Assembly: GCA_934217675.1 (NCBI GenBank)
Contig: CAKQCV010000011.1
Coordinates: 1-55,582, forward strand
DNA length: 55,582 bases
Source of the DNA: an uncultured Prevotella sp.
GTDB taxonomy: Bacteria > Bacteroidota > Bacteroidia > Bacteroidales > Bacteroidaceae
Direction of reading: 5' to 3'
Shown here: positions 15,917-24,171 of the stretch, one piece after another
Position numbering within the stretch: the first letter of the stretch is position 1
How the letters are laid out: the number at the start of each line of letters is the position of its first letter
The notes under the pieces: model-generated
Told to the model about the DNA's origin: nothing
The model's database searches: none
The model's input: the letters and a program-made list of their open reading frames with translations, nothing else
Position numbers and translations under genes: made by a program

Positions 15917-16513
15917 TTATGCCTCAGCATCGTTAGCGGCAGCAATAGACTTACGAGTAGCTTTGATAGAGCATACTACAACGTTCTTGCTTGTTGCCAT
16001 TTCCAAACCGTCAAAGTGGAGATCGCCAACTTTGATGCTCTTGCCAATGTGCAAGTTAGTAACATCAATATCAAGGTGCTCAGGAATATCTTGATACTTA
16101 GCTGTAACATTAATCTTTCTGATAGAAAGGTTCATACGTCCACCATCACGTACACCCTGTGCAAGACCGTTAAGTTTAACAGGAATACCGATAGTGATAG
16201 GCTTCTGGTCGTTAACCTCGTAGAAGTCAACATGCAAAAGTGCATCTGTTACAGGATGGAACTGCAGCTCTTTCAAAATAGCTGTATGCTCCTCACCGTC
16301 AATAACGAGCTTGATTACATAAATGTGTGGAGTGTAAACAATCTTTCTCAACTCGCTCATTGGGCAAGCGATAGACAAAGCTTCAGGAGCACCGTCTGCA
16401 TTCTTTGCCTCACCGTAGAGGTTGCAAGGAATCAAGTTTTCTTTACGCATTGCCTTGGCAGCTTTCTTGCCAAGGTCAGTTCTTTTCTGACCTTTAACTT
16501 CAACTTCTTTCAT
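15917..16513 (-). CDS. rplY: 50S ribosomal protein L25 (general stress protein Ctc type), 198 aa
   Basis: Binds 5S rRNA in the large subunit. It is the long two-domain form: an N-terminal L25 domain (KEVEVKGQKRTDLGKKAAKAMRKEN..IPCNLYG) and the C-terminal TL5/CTC domain (DVFYEV-type VDFYEVNDQKPITIGIPVKL, GVRDGGRMN). An Ala-rich tail ends the protein. It has a strong promoter at 16609-16640 and its own terminator. Confidence 0.96.
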   Translation of the reverse strand: MKEVEVKGQKRTDLGKKAAKAMRKENLIPCNLYGEAKNADGAPEALSIACPMSELRKIVYTPHIYVIKLVIDGEEHTAILKELQFHPVTDALLHVDFYEVNDQKPITIGIPVKLNGLAQGVRDGGRMNLSIRKINVTAKYQDIPEHLDIDVTNLHIGKSIKVGDLHFDGLEMATSKNVVVCSIKATRKSIAAANDAEA

Positions 16514-16608
16514 AATTAATGTGTTACTCTAAATTAAGTTTGTTAATGAATATTGCTTAATTCACCATCACACGGAATAAATTCGCGTTGTGCTTTGAAA
16601 AAGCGCTG

Positions 16609-16640
16609 CAAAGTTATATCTTTTTTGCTTAATGCGCAAA
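16609..16640 (-). promoter_or_regulatory. Promoter for rplY
   Basis: On the minus strand TTTG (16640-16637), 20 bases and TAACTTTG (16616-16609) match the consensus fully. The leader to ATG 16513 is about 90 bases, long enough for a regulatory element. Confidence 0.75.
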
Positions 16641-16687
16641 TAATCACATGAAAAATCATTAAATACTGATTAAAACATTGGGCTTTT

Positions 16688-16719
16688 CTTGCAAGAACCG
16701 TCATTTTTCAGTATTTTTG
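16688..16719 (+). promoter_or_regulatory. Promoter for the nusB operon
   Basis: CTTG at 16688-16691, 20 bases and TATTTTTG at 16712-16719 give one mismatch at -33 and a full -7. The nusB ATG is 42 bases downstream. Confidence 0.6.
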
Positions 16720-16761
16720 CACTGTTTTTGAAAATACACATTCATTTATTATAATAATAAT

Positions 16762-17718
16762 ATGATAAACAGAGAATTGATAAGGATAAAAATTGTCCAG
16801 TTAACCTATGCATACTATCAAAATGGTAATCATAACATGGATAACGCAGAGAAAGAGCTGCTCTTCAGCCTTTCAAAAGCTTACGACTTGTATAATTGCC
16901 TGTTGTCGTTGATTGTATCTGTGTCAAGAGAGGCACATAAACACTATGATGTAAATCTTGCACGTGCAAGAAGAGAAGGCAAGGATATGCCTTCGCCAAA
17001 ATTCGCCAACAACCGTTTTGCTATGCAGTTGGAGGAGAATAAGCAATTGTGTGAGTATGTTGAAACGCAAAAACAAACATGGGAGGACAATATTGAGTTT
17101 GTAAGAACTCTTTTGTCGCAGATAGAGCAAAGTCAAATCTATCAAGATTATCTCTCTAATGGCGAAGATTCGTATGAGGATGATCGTGAAGTGTGGAGAA
17201 AACTCTATAAATCTCTCATTATGGAAAATGAGGACTTGGATTCTCTGCTTGAGGAGAAAAGTCTTTATTGGAATGACGATAAGGAAATCGTTGATACTTT
17301 TGTATTGAAGACAATAAAACGCTTTGATCCGAAAAATGGTGCAAAGCAAGAGCTCTTGCCAGAATACAAAGATGAGGAAGATAAGGATTTTGCAGTGAAA
17401 TTATTCCGTTCCACAATTCTTAATGCTGATTTGTATCAGAGGTATATGAGCGAAACTTCGCGCAATTGGGATTTTTCAAGACTTGCCTACATGGACGTGG
17501 TTATAATGCAGATTGCTATTGCCGAAATGCTTAATTTCCCAAATATTCCTGTTAGTGTCACAATTAATGAATTTGTAGAACTTGCAAAACTATACAGCAC
17601 ACCGAAGAGTGGCTCGTATATTAACGGTATGCTTGATTCTATTGCCAGATATCTTGTTGATAGCGGAAAAATGATGAAAAGCATGGATGAGAAAAAAGCA
17701 ACTAATAAATATGTATAA
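16762..17718 (+). CDS. nusB: Transcription antitermination factor NusB, long Bacteroidota form, 318 aa
   Basis: NusB binds boxA with NusE/S10 in rRNA antitermination. The opening MINRELIRIKIVQLTYAYYQNG and the C-terminal half (FRSTILNADLYQRYMSETSRNWDFSRLAYMD, LNFPNIPVSVTINEFVELAKLYSTPKSGSYINGML) are the family core. The roughly 150 inserted, charged residues between them make it about twice the length of E. coli NusB, as usual in this phylum. First gene of a six-gene operon. Confidence 0.94.
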   Translation: MINRELIRIKIVQLTYAYYQNGNHNMDNAEKELLFSLSKAYDLYNCLLSLIVSVSREAHKHYDVNLARARREGKDMPSPKFANNRFAMQLEENKQLCEYVETQKQTWEDNIEFVRTLLSQIEQSQIYQDYLSNGEDSYEDDREVWRKLYKSLIMENEDLDSLLEEKSLYWNDDKEIVDTFVLKTIKRFDPKNGAKQELLPEYKDEEDKDFAVKLFRSTILNADLYQRYMSETSRNWDFSRLAYMDVVIMQIAIAEMLNFPNIPVSVTINEFVELAKLYSTPKSGSYINGMLDSIARYLVDSGKMMKSMDEKKATNKYV

Positions 17719-17740
17719 ATATAAAATGTAATTTTAAATT

Positions 17741-18073
17741 ATGAATACAACAATGTTTTTAGCAGCACAAGCAGCTGGAGGTGGTGGCTCAATGCAGTTC
17801 CTTATCATGATGATTGCAATATTTGCCATTATGTGGTTTTTCATGATCCGTCCGCAGCAAAAAAAACAGAAAGAGATAAGAAAATTCCAAAACTCTCTGC
17901 AAGAGGGAACAAGTGTTGTTACTGGTGGCGGAGTATATGGAACAGTGAAGAGAATAGACCTTGCGGCAAATAAAGTGGATGTTGAAATTGCAAAAGGAGT
18001 AGTTATTACTGTTGATAAAGGTTATGTCTTTGCCGATATTAATGCAACAGCTGCTGCTGGACAAGCAAAATAA
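17741..18073 (+). CDS. yajC: Preprotein translocase subunit YajC, 110 aa
   Basis: Small Sec-associated membrane protein. One membrane helix (FLIMMIAIFAIMWFFMIRP) is followed by the hallmark RPQQKKQKEIRKFQNSLQEG and a small basic/beta domain (VVTGGGVYGTVKRID). Its stop codon is directly followed by the ATG of the next gene. Confidence 0.96.
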   Translation: MNTTMFLAAQAAGGGGSMQFLIMMIAIFAIMWFFMIRPQQKKQKEIRKFQNSLQEGTSVVTGGGVYGTVKRIDLAANKVDVEIAKGVVITVDKGYVFADINATAAAGQAK

Positions 18074-19057
18074 ATGAAACGGAATATCTTCTTGAACATT
18101 TATAATATAGTCAGAAACTCTTTCTTCAACATAGTGAATAAGGAGTTCCTGATTTTTTTGTTCTTCCTTGCGTTAAGTGGTGCCTTTTGGCTGATGTTGA
18201 CACTGAATGATTCGTATGAGAAGGAAATACGTATTCCTGTGCGCATAGTGAATATACCTAAAAATGTTGTGTTGACAAGTAATGCCGATGACACATTGCG
18301 TGTTACTTTACGTGACAAAGGTTATACGTTGTGTACATATCTTTATACAGAAAAGATAAGGCGTATTGACTTGCCGTTTTCTTCTTACGTCAAAAAAAAA
18401 GGGTATGGCTCTGTTTCAGGTGCAGAGCTTTCTAAACAGATATATCAGGAAATATACAGTTCGTCAAGAATTGTATCTATAAAGCCAGATAAGTTTGAAT
18501 ATTTCTATAATTATGGTATTCATAAGCGTGTACCTGTAAGAGTGTATGGAAATATTATTCCAGCCAGCAGCTACTATCTTGCAAAGGTAGAGTTCTCGCC
18601 AAATATGGTGGATGTGTACGGAAGCCAAAATCTGCTTGACAGCGTAAAATGGATCTATACCGAAAGATTGAATTTGAGGCATATCAAGGATACAATGAAG
18701 ATGAAGTTAAATTTAATGTCAATAAAAGGTTTGAAGTGTGTTCCGTCGGCTGTTAAAATCTCGATATATCCTGATATCTTGACGGAAGAAAGTCTTGAAG
18801 TTCCCATTGTTGCAATAAACATGCCAGAAGGAAAGGTTTTAAGAACATTCCCATCGAGAATAAAAGTGACGTTTGCTGTTGGGGCGAGTCTATTCCGTAC
18901 TATTACTCCAGATAAGTTTAGGGTTGTTGTTGACTATAATGATATTGTTAATAACCCCTCGGAGAAATGTGCTTTGAAAATAATTTCAATACCACATGGT
19001 ATACGAAATGCCCGAACTGAGGTTCCTATGGTTGACTATTTGATAGAAGAGCAGTGA
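18074..19057 (+). CDS. YbbR-like domain protein, 327 aa
   Basis: A short cytosolic start, one membrane helix (FLIFLFFLALSGAFWLML) and an extracytoplasmic part with repeated YbbR-type beta domains (EIRIPVRIVNIPKNVVL, KRVPVRVYGNIIPASSYYLAKVEFSPNMVDVYGS, EVPIVAINMPEG). In Firmicutes YbbR (CdaR) regulates a diadenylate cyclase. No cyclase is adjacent here, so function is open. It begins directly after the yajC stop and its own stop overlaps the coaE start region. Confidence 0.82.
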   Translation: MKRNIFLNIYNIVRNSFFNIVNKEFLIFLFFLALSGAFWLMLTLNDSYEKEIRIPVRIVNIPKNVVLTSNADDTLRVTLRDKGYTLCTYLYTEKIRRIDLPFSSYVKKKGYGSVSGAELSKQIYQEIYSSSRIVSIKPDKFEYFYNYGIHKRVPVRVYGNIIPASSYYLAKVEFSPNMVDVYGSQNLLDSVKWIYTERLNLRHIKDTMKMKLNLMSIKGLKCVPSAVKISIYPDILTEESLEVPIVAINMPEGKVLRTFPSRIKVTFAVGASLFRTITPDKFRVVVDYNDIVNNPSEKCALKIISIPHGIRNARTEVPMVDYLIEEQ

Positions 19058-19059
19058 AA

Positions 19060-19635
19060 ATGAAAATAGCTATAACTGGTGGTATAGGCTCTGGAAAGTC
19101 TTATGTATGCTCTATATTGAAACGGAAAGGTATGGATGTGTATGACTGTGACAGTGCGGCAAAACAAATAATGGTGAAATCAAACCATGTGATAAGTGAG
19201 CTAAAGAATTTGATTGGTGATAAAGCTTATGTTGATGGACAGATAAACAAGTCTTGCATATCATCATTTATTCTTGTCTCAAAAGAAAATGCTGAAAAAG
19301 TCAACAATATTGTTCATCCTGCAGTAGCTCGTGATTTTGTGGATTCGGGGTTGAACTTCATGGAATGTGCAATACTTTTTTCAAGTGGTTTTGACAAACT
19401 TGTTGATAGGGTAGTATGTGTTACGGCTCCTCTTGAAGTGAGAATAAAAAGAATCATTAAGAGAGATTCTATTTCCGAAGAGAAGGCTAAGGAATGGATT
19501 GATTGTCAGATGTCTCAGGAGCAAATAGTGTCGCTAAGCGATTTTGTTATAGAAAACAATGATGACAATACGGTTGATGAACAAGTTGACAGACTGTTAT
19601 ATTGGCTGAAAAATGAAGATAAGAAAAATATTTAA
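19060..19635 (+). CDS. coaE: Dephospho-CoA kinase, 191 aa
   Basis: Last step of CoA synthesis. P-loop KIAITGGIGSGKSYV at the N-terminus, DVYDCDSAAKQIM, and the lid region RIKRIIKRDSISEEKAKEWIDCQMSQEQ are typical. I chose ATG 19060; GTG 19054, two codons upstream, overlaps the ybbR stop and is the alternative. Confidence 0.94.
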   Translation: MKIAITGGIGSGKSYVCSILKRKGMDVYDCDSAAKQIMVKSNHVISELKNLIGDKAYVDGQINKSCISSFILVSKENAEKVNNIVHPAVARDFVDSGLNFMECAILFSSGFDKLVDRVVCVTAPLEVRIKRIIKRDSISEEKAKEWIDCQMSQEQIVSLSDFVIENNDDNTVDEQVDRLLYWLKNEDKKNI

Positions 19636-19655
19636 CGAAAAGAATTTTAAATAAA

Positions 19656-20087
19656 ATGGATTACACAATTTTATCAGTTTCTGGAAAACCAGGACTTTAC
19701 AAGCTCGTATCAAGAGCTAAGATGAATCTTATTGTAGAAGCATTGGACGAAACACACCGTCGAGTGCCAGTGTTTGCAACAGATCGTGTAACAAGTCTTG
19801 CAGATATTGCAATGTATACTAATTCAGAAGATGTTCCTTTGATGAATATCCTTGATGCAGTACTGAAGAAAGAGAATGGAAAAGTTTGCTCTTTGAATTA
19901 TAAAAAATGTTCAAAAGATGAGTTGCATTCTTACTTTGCTGATGTCTTGCCTGATTATGATCGCGATAGAGTTCATGATAGTGATATTAAGAAACTTTTA
20001 CAGTGGTATAATATCCTTGTAAGCAATGGAGTAACAAACTTTGTTGAGGAGGAGACGGCTGCAGAAAATTCTGAAGAGGAAAAATAA
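19656..20087 (+). CDS. DUF5606 family protein, 143 aa
   Basis: A small soluble protein conserved in Bacteroidota, opening TILSVSGKPGLYKLVSRAKMNLIVEALDE. It has an acidic low-complexity tail (EEETAAENSEEEK). Function is unknown. Its steady place between coaE and other housekeeping genes suggests a basic cellular role. It lies 20 bases after coaE. Confidence 0.8.
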   Translation: MDYTILSVSGKPGLYKLVSRAKMNLIVEALDETHRRVPVFATDRVTSLADIAMYTNSEDVPLMNILDAVLKKENGKVCSLNYKKCSKDELHSYFADVLPDYDRDRVHDSDIKKLLQWYNILVSNGVTNFVEEETAAENSEEEK

Positions 20088-20156
20088 TATAATCAATTGA
20101 TTGCAAAGAGTTGGTATGTAGAGAAAATATGCATGCCAACTCCTTTTCTTAAAGAG

Positions 20157-20810
20157 ATGAATAGAGCTGATCGCTATAAGTTTGTGTTGGAATATTTTAA
20201 AAATAAAATGCCACACGTAACTACGGAACTTGAATTTGGTAGTATCTTTCAATTATTGGTTGCAACCTTACTTAGTGCACAGTGTACTGACAAGAGAGTG
20301 AATCAAGTAACTGTGGATTTGTTTCGCAGTTTACCTGATGCTAAATCTATGTCGCAGGTGGATGCCTCTGATATTTATCAGTATATAAAAAGTGTTTCGT
20401 ATCCAAATGCAAAGTCTAAGCATTTGGTAGAAATGTCAAAGGTCTTGATTGACAGATTTGGTGGTGAAGTGCCAAATACAATGGAAGAGCTGATGAGTTT
20501 GCCAGGTGTAGGGCGCAAGACTGCAAATGTGTTGTTGGCAGTTGCCTTTGGTAAGGCTGCAATGCCAGTGGATACACATGTTTACAGGGTTAGTCATAGG
20601 CTTGGACTTGTGCCAAAATCTGCAAATACCCCTCTTGATGTAGAGAAGTGTTTGACAGCTAATGTTCCTAAGGAAATGCAAGCAGATGCCCATCATTGGC
20701 TGTTGCTTCATGGTAGATACGTATGTACGAGCAGAAATCCGCATTGTGAAAAATGCCCTTTTGATGATTTCTGCCCTAAATTGTTAGATAATTCTAAGGT
20801 TCGGAAATAA
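20157..20810 (+). CDS. nth: Endonuclease III, 217 aa
   Basis: DNA glycosylase/AP lyase for oxidised pyrimidines. The helix-hairpin-helix is LPGVGRKTANVLL with the catalytic Lys, and the catalytic Asp is in MPVDTHVYRVSHR. The 4Fe-4S ligands are visible as Cx6Cx2Cx5C (CTSRNPHCEKCPFDDFC). I chose ATG 20157 (MNRADRYKF), which aligns with the E. coli start; ATG 20133 is possible, while the farther TTG 20097 is unlikely. Last gene of the nusB operon. Confidence 0.95.
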   Translation: MNRADRYKFVLEYFKNKMPHVTTELEFGSIFQLLVATLLSAQCTDKRVNQVTVDLFRSLPDAKSMSQVDASDIYQYIKSVSYPNAKSKHLVEMSKVLIDRFGGEVPNTMEELMSLPGVGRKTANVLLAVAFGKAAMPVDTHVYRVSHRLGLVPKSANTPLDVEKCLTANVPKEMQADAHHWLLLHGRYVCTSRNPHCEKCPFDDFCPKLLDNSKVRK

Positions 20811-20857
20811 AGCTTATATAGACTGCTGCATCTTATAGAAATAATGATGTCAGAAAT

Positions 20858-22210
20858 CTATTCTTTTATCAGTTCAATTTTTATAACTTTTTTAGTTCTG
20901 CTTGTTACTCTGAATCTATCGTCAGATCGTTCACTTGCAATCCATAAAATATTGTTTTGTGCATCAGTAATAACAAGTTGGCGTTCTTTATCGAATACTG
21001 AGAATTTTTTGTCTGTAAGGAAATCACTTATAAGTTTCTTTCCTTTCATTCCGAACGGAATAAACCAGTCTCCAATAGTGATATGTCTTATCATCAAAGG
21101 AAAGGCTATCAATGCTTCGTCAAGAGTAGCTGTATTCTTGTTTTTTTCTATGCGATATTCAGAATCTATTTTATGTTCAGAGAATCTGAATTTCAATTTG
21201 TCGTTGAACTTATATGCACCACATTCGGGAATTTTCATGTCTTTTTCATTCCTGTCGCATATTTGCTCTATAATGATTTTATTTCTGTCAATAAGAAGTT
21301 TGTGTGTTGATGATGTAAAAACTCTCCCAGTTTGCATTATTCCCAATTTATCGTGAATATTTTCAATAGTTGAAGGAGTGAATGAAAATTTCGACAATAT
21401 ATTGTATAGAGTATATTCTGGTGAAGTTTCCTTTTGTAGCTTTTCTATGTCAATTGTTGTACAATTTCCGTTTTTTTCTGTAACTAAATCTGATGATCGT
21501 TCGATAGCTTCATTAAAAACTTTTGCGGCTTCGCTGATTCTGCGTGCAGTGGCAGAAATATCTTTATCGGCAGAAGGATTTATCTTGCGTATAATAGGCA
21601 TGAGGTTCAGTCTGATTTTATTTCTTGTTACATCGTCTTCAAGATTTGTGCTGTCTATAACGAAATCTTGTCCAACAGCTTTTAGATAATCCTCTATGTC
21701 ATTTCTTGATACGTCAAGCATCGGGCGCAGAATCACTCCATTTTTAGCCGCAATACCTGTCATTCCGTTGATTCCTGTTCCTCTGATAAGATTGATTAGC
21801 AAGGTTTCTACAGAATCTTCCCTGTGGTGTCCTATACATATACCTTTTGCATTGATATCATTCCTTAAATTCTCGAAATAGGAGTATCTCAAATTTCTCG
21901 CTGCCATTTCAATGCTAACTTTATGCAATTTTGCATATTCAAGCGTATTGAAATGCACTATATGGATTTTTATGTTTCTGCTTTTACATAATTCTATGCA
22001 GAATTGTTCGTCATGATCAGATTCTTCTCCTCTCAGATGAAAGTTGCAATGTACGGCTTCCACTTTATACCCCAATTCTTTAAGTGAAAGAAGAAGCGCC
22101 ACACTGTCAGCTCCTCCTGACAGTGCGACAAGGTACAAGTTTTTTTCATTCATCAAATTGTTGCTGTTGATGAATCTTTCAATTTTATTGAGAAAGTTTT
22201 TCTTGTCCAT
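20858..22210 (-). CDS. tilS: tRNA(Ile)-lysidine synthase, 450 aa
   Basis: Converts C34 of tRNA-Ile(CAU) to lysidine using ATP and lysine. PP-loop SGGADSVALLLSL near residue 30, HCNFHLRGEESDHDEQFC, CIGHHREDSVETLLINLIRGTG and the DVSRNDIEDYL region are all family features. A C-terminal tRNA-binding domain ends the protein. Third gene of an exonuclease-rlmI-tilS minus-strand run. Confidence 0.95.
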   Translation of the reverse strand: MDKKNFLNKIERFINSNNLMNEKNLYLVALSGGADSVALLLSLKELGYKVEAVHCNFHLRGEESDHDEQFCIELCKSRNIKIHIVHFNTLEYAKLHKVSIEMAARNLRYSYFENLRNDINAKGICIGHHREDSVETLLINLIRGTGINGMTGIAAKNGVILRPMLDVSRNDIEDYLKAVGQDFVIDSTNLEDDVTRNKIRLNLMPIIRKINPSADKDISATARRISEAAKVFNEAIERSSDLVTEKNGNCTTIDIEKLQKETSPEYTLYNILSKFSFTPSTIENIHDKLGIMQTGRVFTSSTHKLLIDRNKIIIEQICDRNEKDMKIPECGAYKFNDKLKFRFSEHKIDSEYRIEKNKNTATLDEALIAFPLMIRHITIGDWFIPFGMKGKKLISDFLTDKKFSVFDKERQLVITDAQNNILWIASERSDDRFRVTSRTKKVIKIELIKE

Positions 22211-22243
22211 TTTATGATAATGGTAATGTTTGTCAACAGTTAC

Positions 22244-23425
22244 TTATTCTACGTATAGTACAAGTCCTTTCAGATATTCACCTTCCGGGTGATAGATATT
22301 TATTGGATGATCTGCAGGTTGATGCAACTGGTGTAGAATTCTGACATTTCTACCAGATATGGCAGCAGCAGTAAATACAGCATTTCTAAAATTATCTTTT
22401 GTTACAACCTGTGAGCAGCTGAATGTGAATAGTATTCCTCCGTGTTTAATTCTTTCAAATGCTTTCACGTTTAGTCGGGTATATCCTTTTAAAGCGTTGT
22501 GTAATGCTGCTCTATGCTTTGCAAACGCAGGTGGGTCAAGAATTATCAGATCGTAGAAATTTTCAGCATTGTCAAGGAATTTAAATGCGTCTTCACAGAA
22601 AGCTTGGTGCCTGTCGTCATCAGGAAAATTAAGATTTACATTAGCATCTGTCAGTTCTATTGCCTTTGCACTACTGTCAACTGAGTGTACGAGATTTGCT
22701 CCTCCGCGCATTGCATAGAAAGAAAAGCCACCTGTGTAGCAAAACATATTTAGAACATTCTTACCTTTGGCATATTTTTCAAGTAAGCTTCGGTTTTCTC
22801 TTTGGTCAACGAAAAAACCGGTTTTTTGTCCTCTAAGCCAATCAACATGAAATTTTAATCCATTTTCCATGGCTGTATTGTCTGTACTTCCGCCAATGAT
22901 AAAACCGTTTTCTTGTCCTAAATCTGCTTTATAAGGTAATGTCGTTTCACTTTTGTAGAATACATTTTCTATTCTTCCGTTCATAACCTTAACAATAGCT
23001 TCGGCGATTTCCTTTCGGTTAACGTGCATCCCTACGCTATGTGCTTGCATTACAGCTGTTTTCCCGTAGCAGTCAACCACAAGACCAGGTAAAGAATCAC
23101 CTTCTCCATGGACAAGCCTATACGTGTTGTTCTGTGGGTTATCTGCAATTCCTATAGCCAATCTCATATTCAAAGCATGAGTAAGTCTTTCTAACCAAAA
23201 AGAACTGTCAATTACTTTATCTTCAAATGAAAGAACTCTTACAGATATGCTTCCTATTTGATAGTGTCCCACTGCAATGAATTCTCCGTTTGACATAAGG
23301 ACTCTCACTGTATCTCCGTCCTTAATGCCATCATCCATATTGTTTATTGCTCCAGAGAACACCCAAGGATGAAAACGCTTTAAACTTTCTTCCTTACCTC
23401 TTTTTAAATATACATTTTTATACAT
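22244..23425 (-). CDS. rlmI: Class I rRNA (cytosine-C5) methyltransferase, RlmI family, 393 aa
   Basis: N-terminal PUA domain (residues 1 to about 80, LKRGKEESLKRFHPWVFSGAI), then a Rossmann methyltransferase with VLNMFCYTGGFSFYAM (SAM motif), DPPAFAKHRAAL and the catalytic-Cys segment LFTFSCSQVV. E. coli RlmI makes m5C1962 in 23S rRNA. The gene overlaps the upstream exonuclease gene by 8 bases. Confidence 0.92.
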   Translation of the reverse strand: MYKNVYLKRGKEESLKRFHPWVFSGAINNMDDGIKDGDTVRVLMSNGEFIAVGHYQIGSISVRVLSFEDKVIDSSFWLERLTHALNMRLAIGIADNPQNNTYRLVHGEGDSLPGLVVDCYGKTAVMQAHSVGMHVNRKEIAEAIVKVMNGRIENVFYKSETTLPYKADLGQENGFIIGGSTDNTAMENGLKFHVDWLRGQKTGFFVDQRENRSLLEKYAKGKNVLNMFCYTGGFSFYAMRGGANLVHSVDSSAKAIELTDANVNLNFPDDDRHQAFCEDAFKFLDNAENFYDLIILDPPAFAKHRAALHNALKGYTRLNVKAFERIKHGGILFTFSCSQVVTKDNFRNAVFTAAAISGRNVRILHQLHQPADHPINIYHPEGEYLKGLVLYVE

Positions 23426-24062
23426 TGTCTTCTTTTTTGTTTTCCTCTGTTGTTTTTATCAATTCGTAGTCACCGCTTTTCTCAAGCTTCATCAGTTCCT
23501 CATAAAGCATTATGCAAGCCCAGGCATCTGTAGCTGCATAAGCCTTTTGCTTTTCATTTAAAATGTCTGCCTCCCAGTTCGTAAGCCTTTGTGTCTTACT
23601 TATCTTTTGTCCGAAGAAATTTGCGTAAAGTTTTTGCAAACTCAAATCTTCAATACCAATCTCGCCGACATGCTTTTGCAGGTCAATAAAATAGCCTGGT
23701 GTAAAGTCGGCTCGTCGGTGCATGGATATTATGTCATCATGCAGGGATAGGCCTATTTTTGGTACTTCTTTGTCTTCTAATAGCTTTATTATTGACTGTG
23801 TCATACCTGTGTAGTTCAGGCGAAACAACACACATGTATCATGAGTAGAAACTTGTAGCAATGCAACTTTGTGCTGCTGACCTTTCTTGAATGCTGGTCG
23901 CGTTTCTGTATCTACACCAAGTATAGGCTGCGACAGCAGAAAATCTACTGCTTTGTCAGCATCTTTTTCTGTCGTTACAACAATTATCCGTCCGTCAAAG
24001 AGCACCTTTGGCATATCGGTAATAACTCGCTTGTCAATCTTGTTATATATAATTTTTTTCAT
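23418..24062 (-). CDS. RNase D-like 3'-5' exonuclease, 214 aa
   Basis: A single DEDD-type exonuclease domain: Exo I ILGVDTETRP, Exo II GLSLHDDI, Exo III YAATDAWACIMLYEEL (DEDDy Tyr). There is no HRDC domain, so it is a minimal RNase D-like protein, common in Bacteroidota. It probably trims RNA 3' ends. First gene of the run with rlmI and tilS. Confidence 0.9.
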   Translation of the reverse strand: MKKIIYNKIDKRVITDMPKVLFDGRIIVVTTEKDADKAVDFLLSQPILGVDTETRPAFKKGQQHKVALLQVSTHDTCVLFRLNYTGMTQSIIKLLEDKEVPKIGLSLHDDIISMHRRADFTPGYFIDLQKHVGEIGIEDLSLQKLYANFFGQKISKTQRLTNWEADILNEKQKAYAATDAWACIMLYEELMKLEKSGDYELIKTTEENKKEDNV

Positions 24063-24110
24063 TAGTTTTTATAAATCGAAGTGCAAAAATAAAAAAAAAA
24101 TATGAGTTTA

Positions 24111-24143
24111 TTGTGTCTTTCTTACTTTTTTCGGTTACTTTTG
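24111..24143 (+). promoter_or_regulatory. Promoter for ftsK
   Basis: TTGTG at 24111-24115, 20 bases and TACTTTTG at 24136-24143. The ATG of ftsK follows 28 bases later. Confidence 0.6.
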
Positions 24144-24171
24144 CATTCAATTTAATAAAACCACGACTATA

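Noticed and set aside
20097..20156. Upstream TTG extension of nth
   Set aside because: TTG start with non-conserved residues. ATG 20157 aligns with the usual endonuclease III start.
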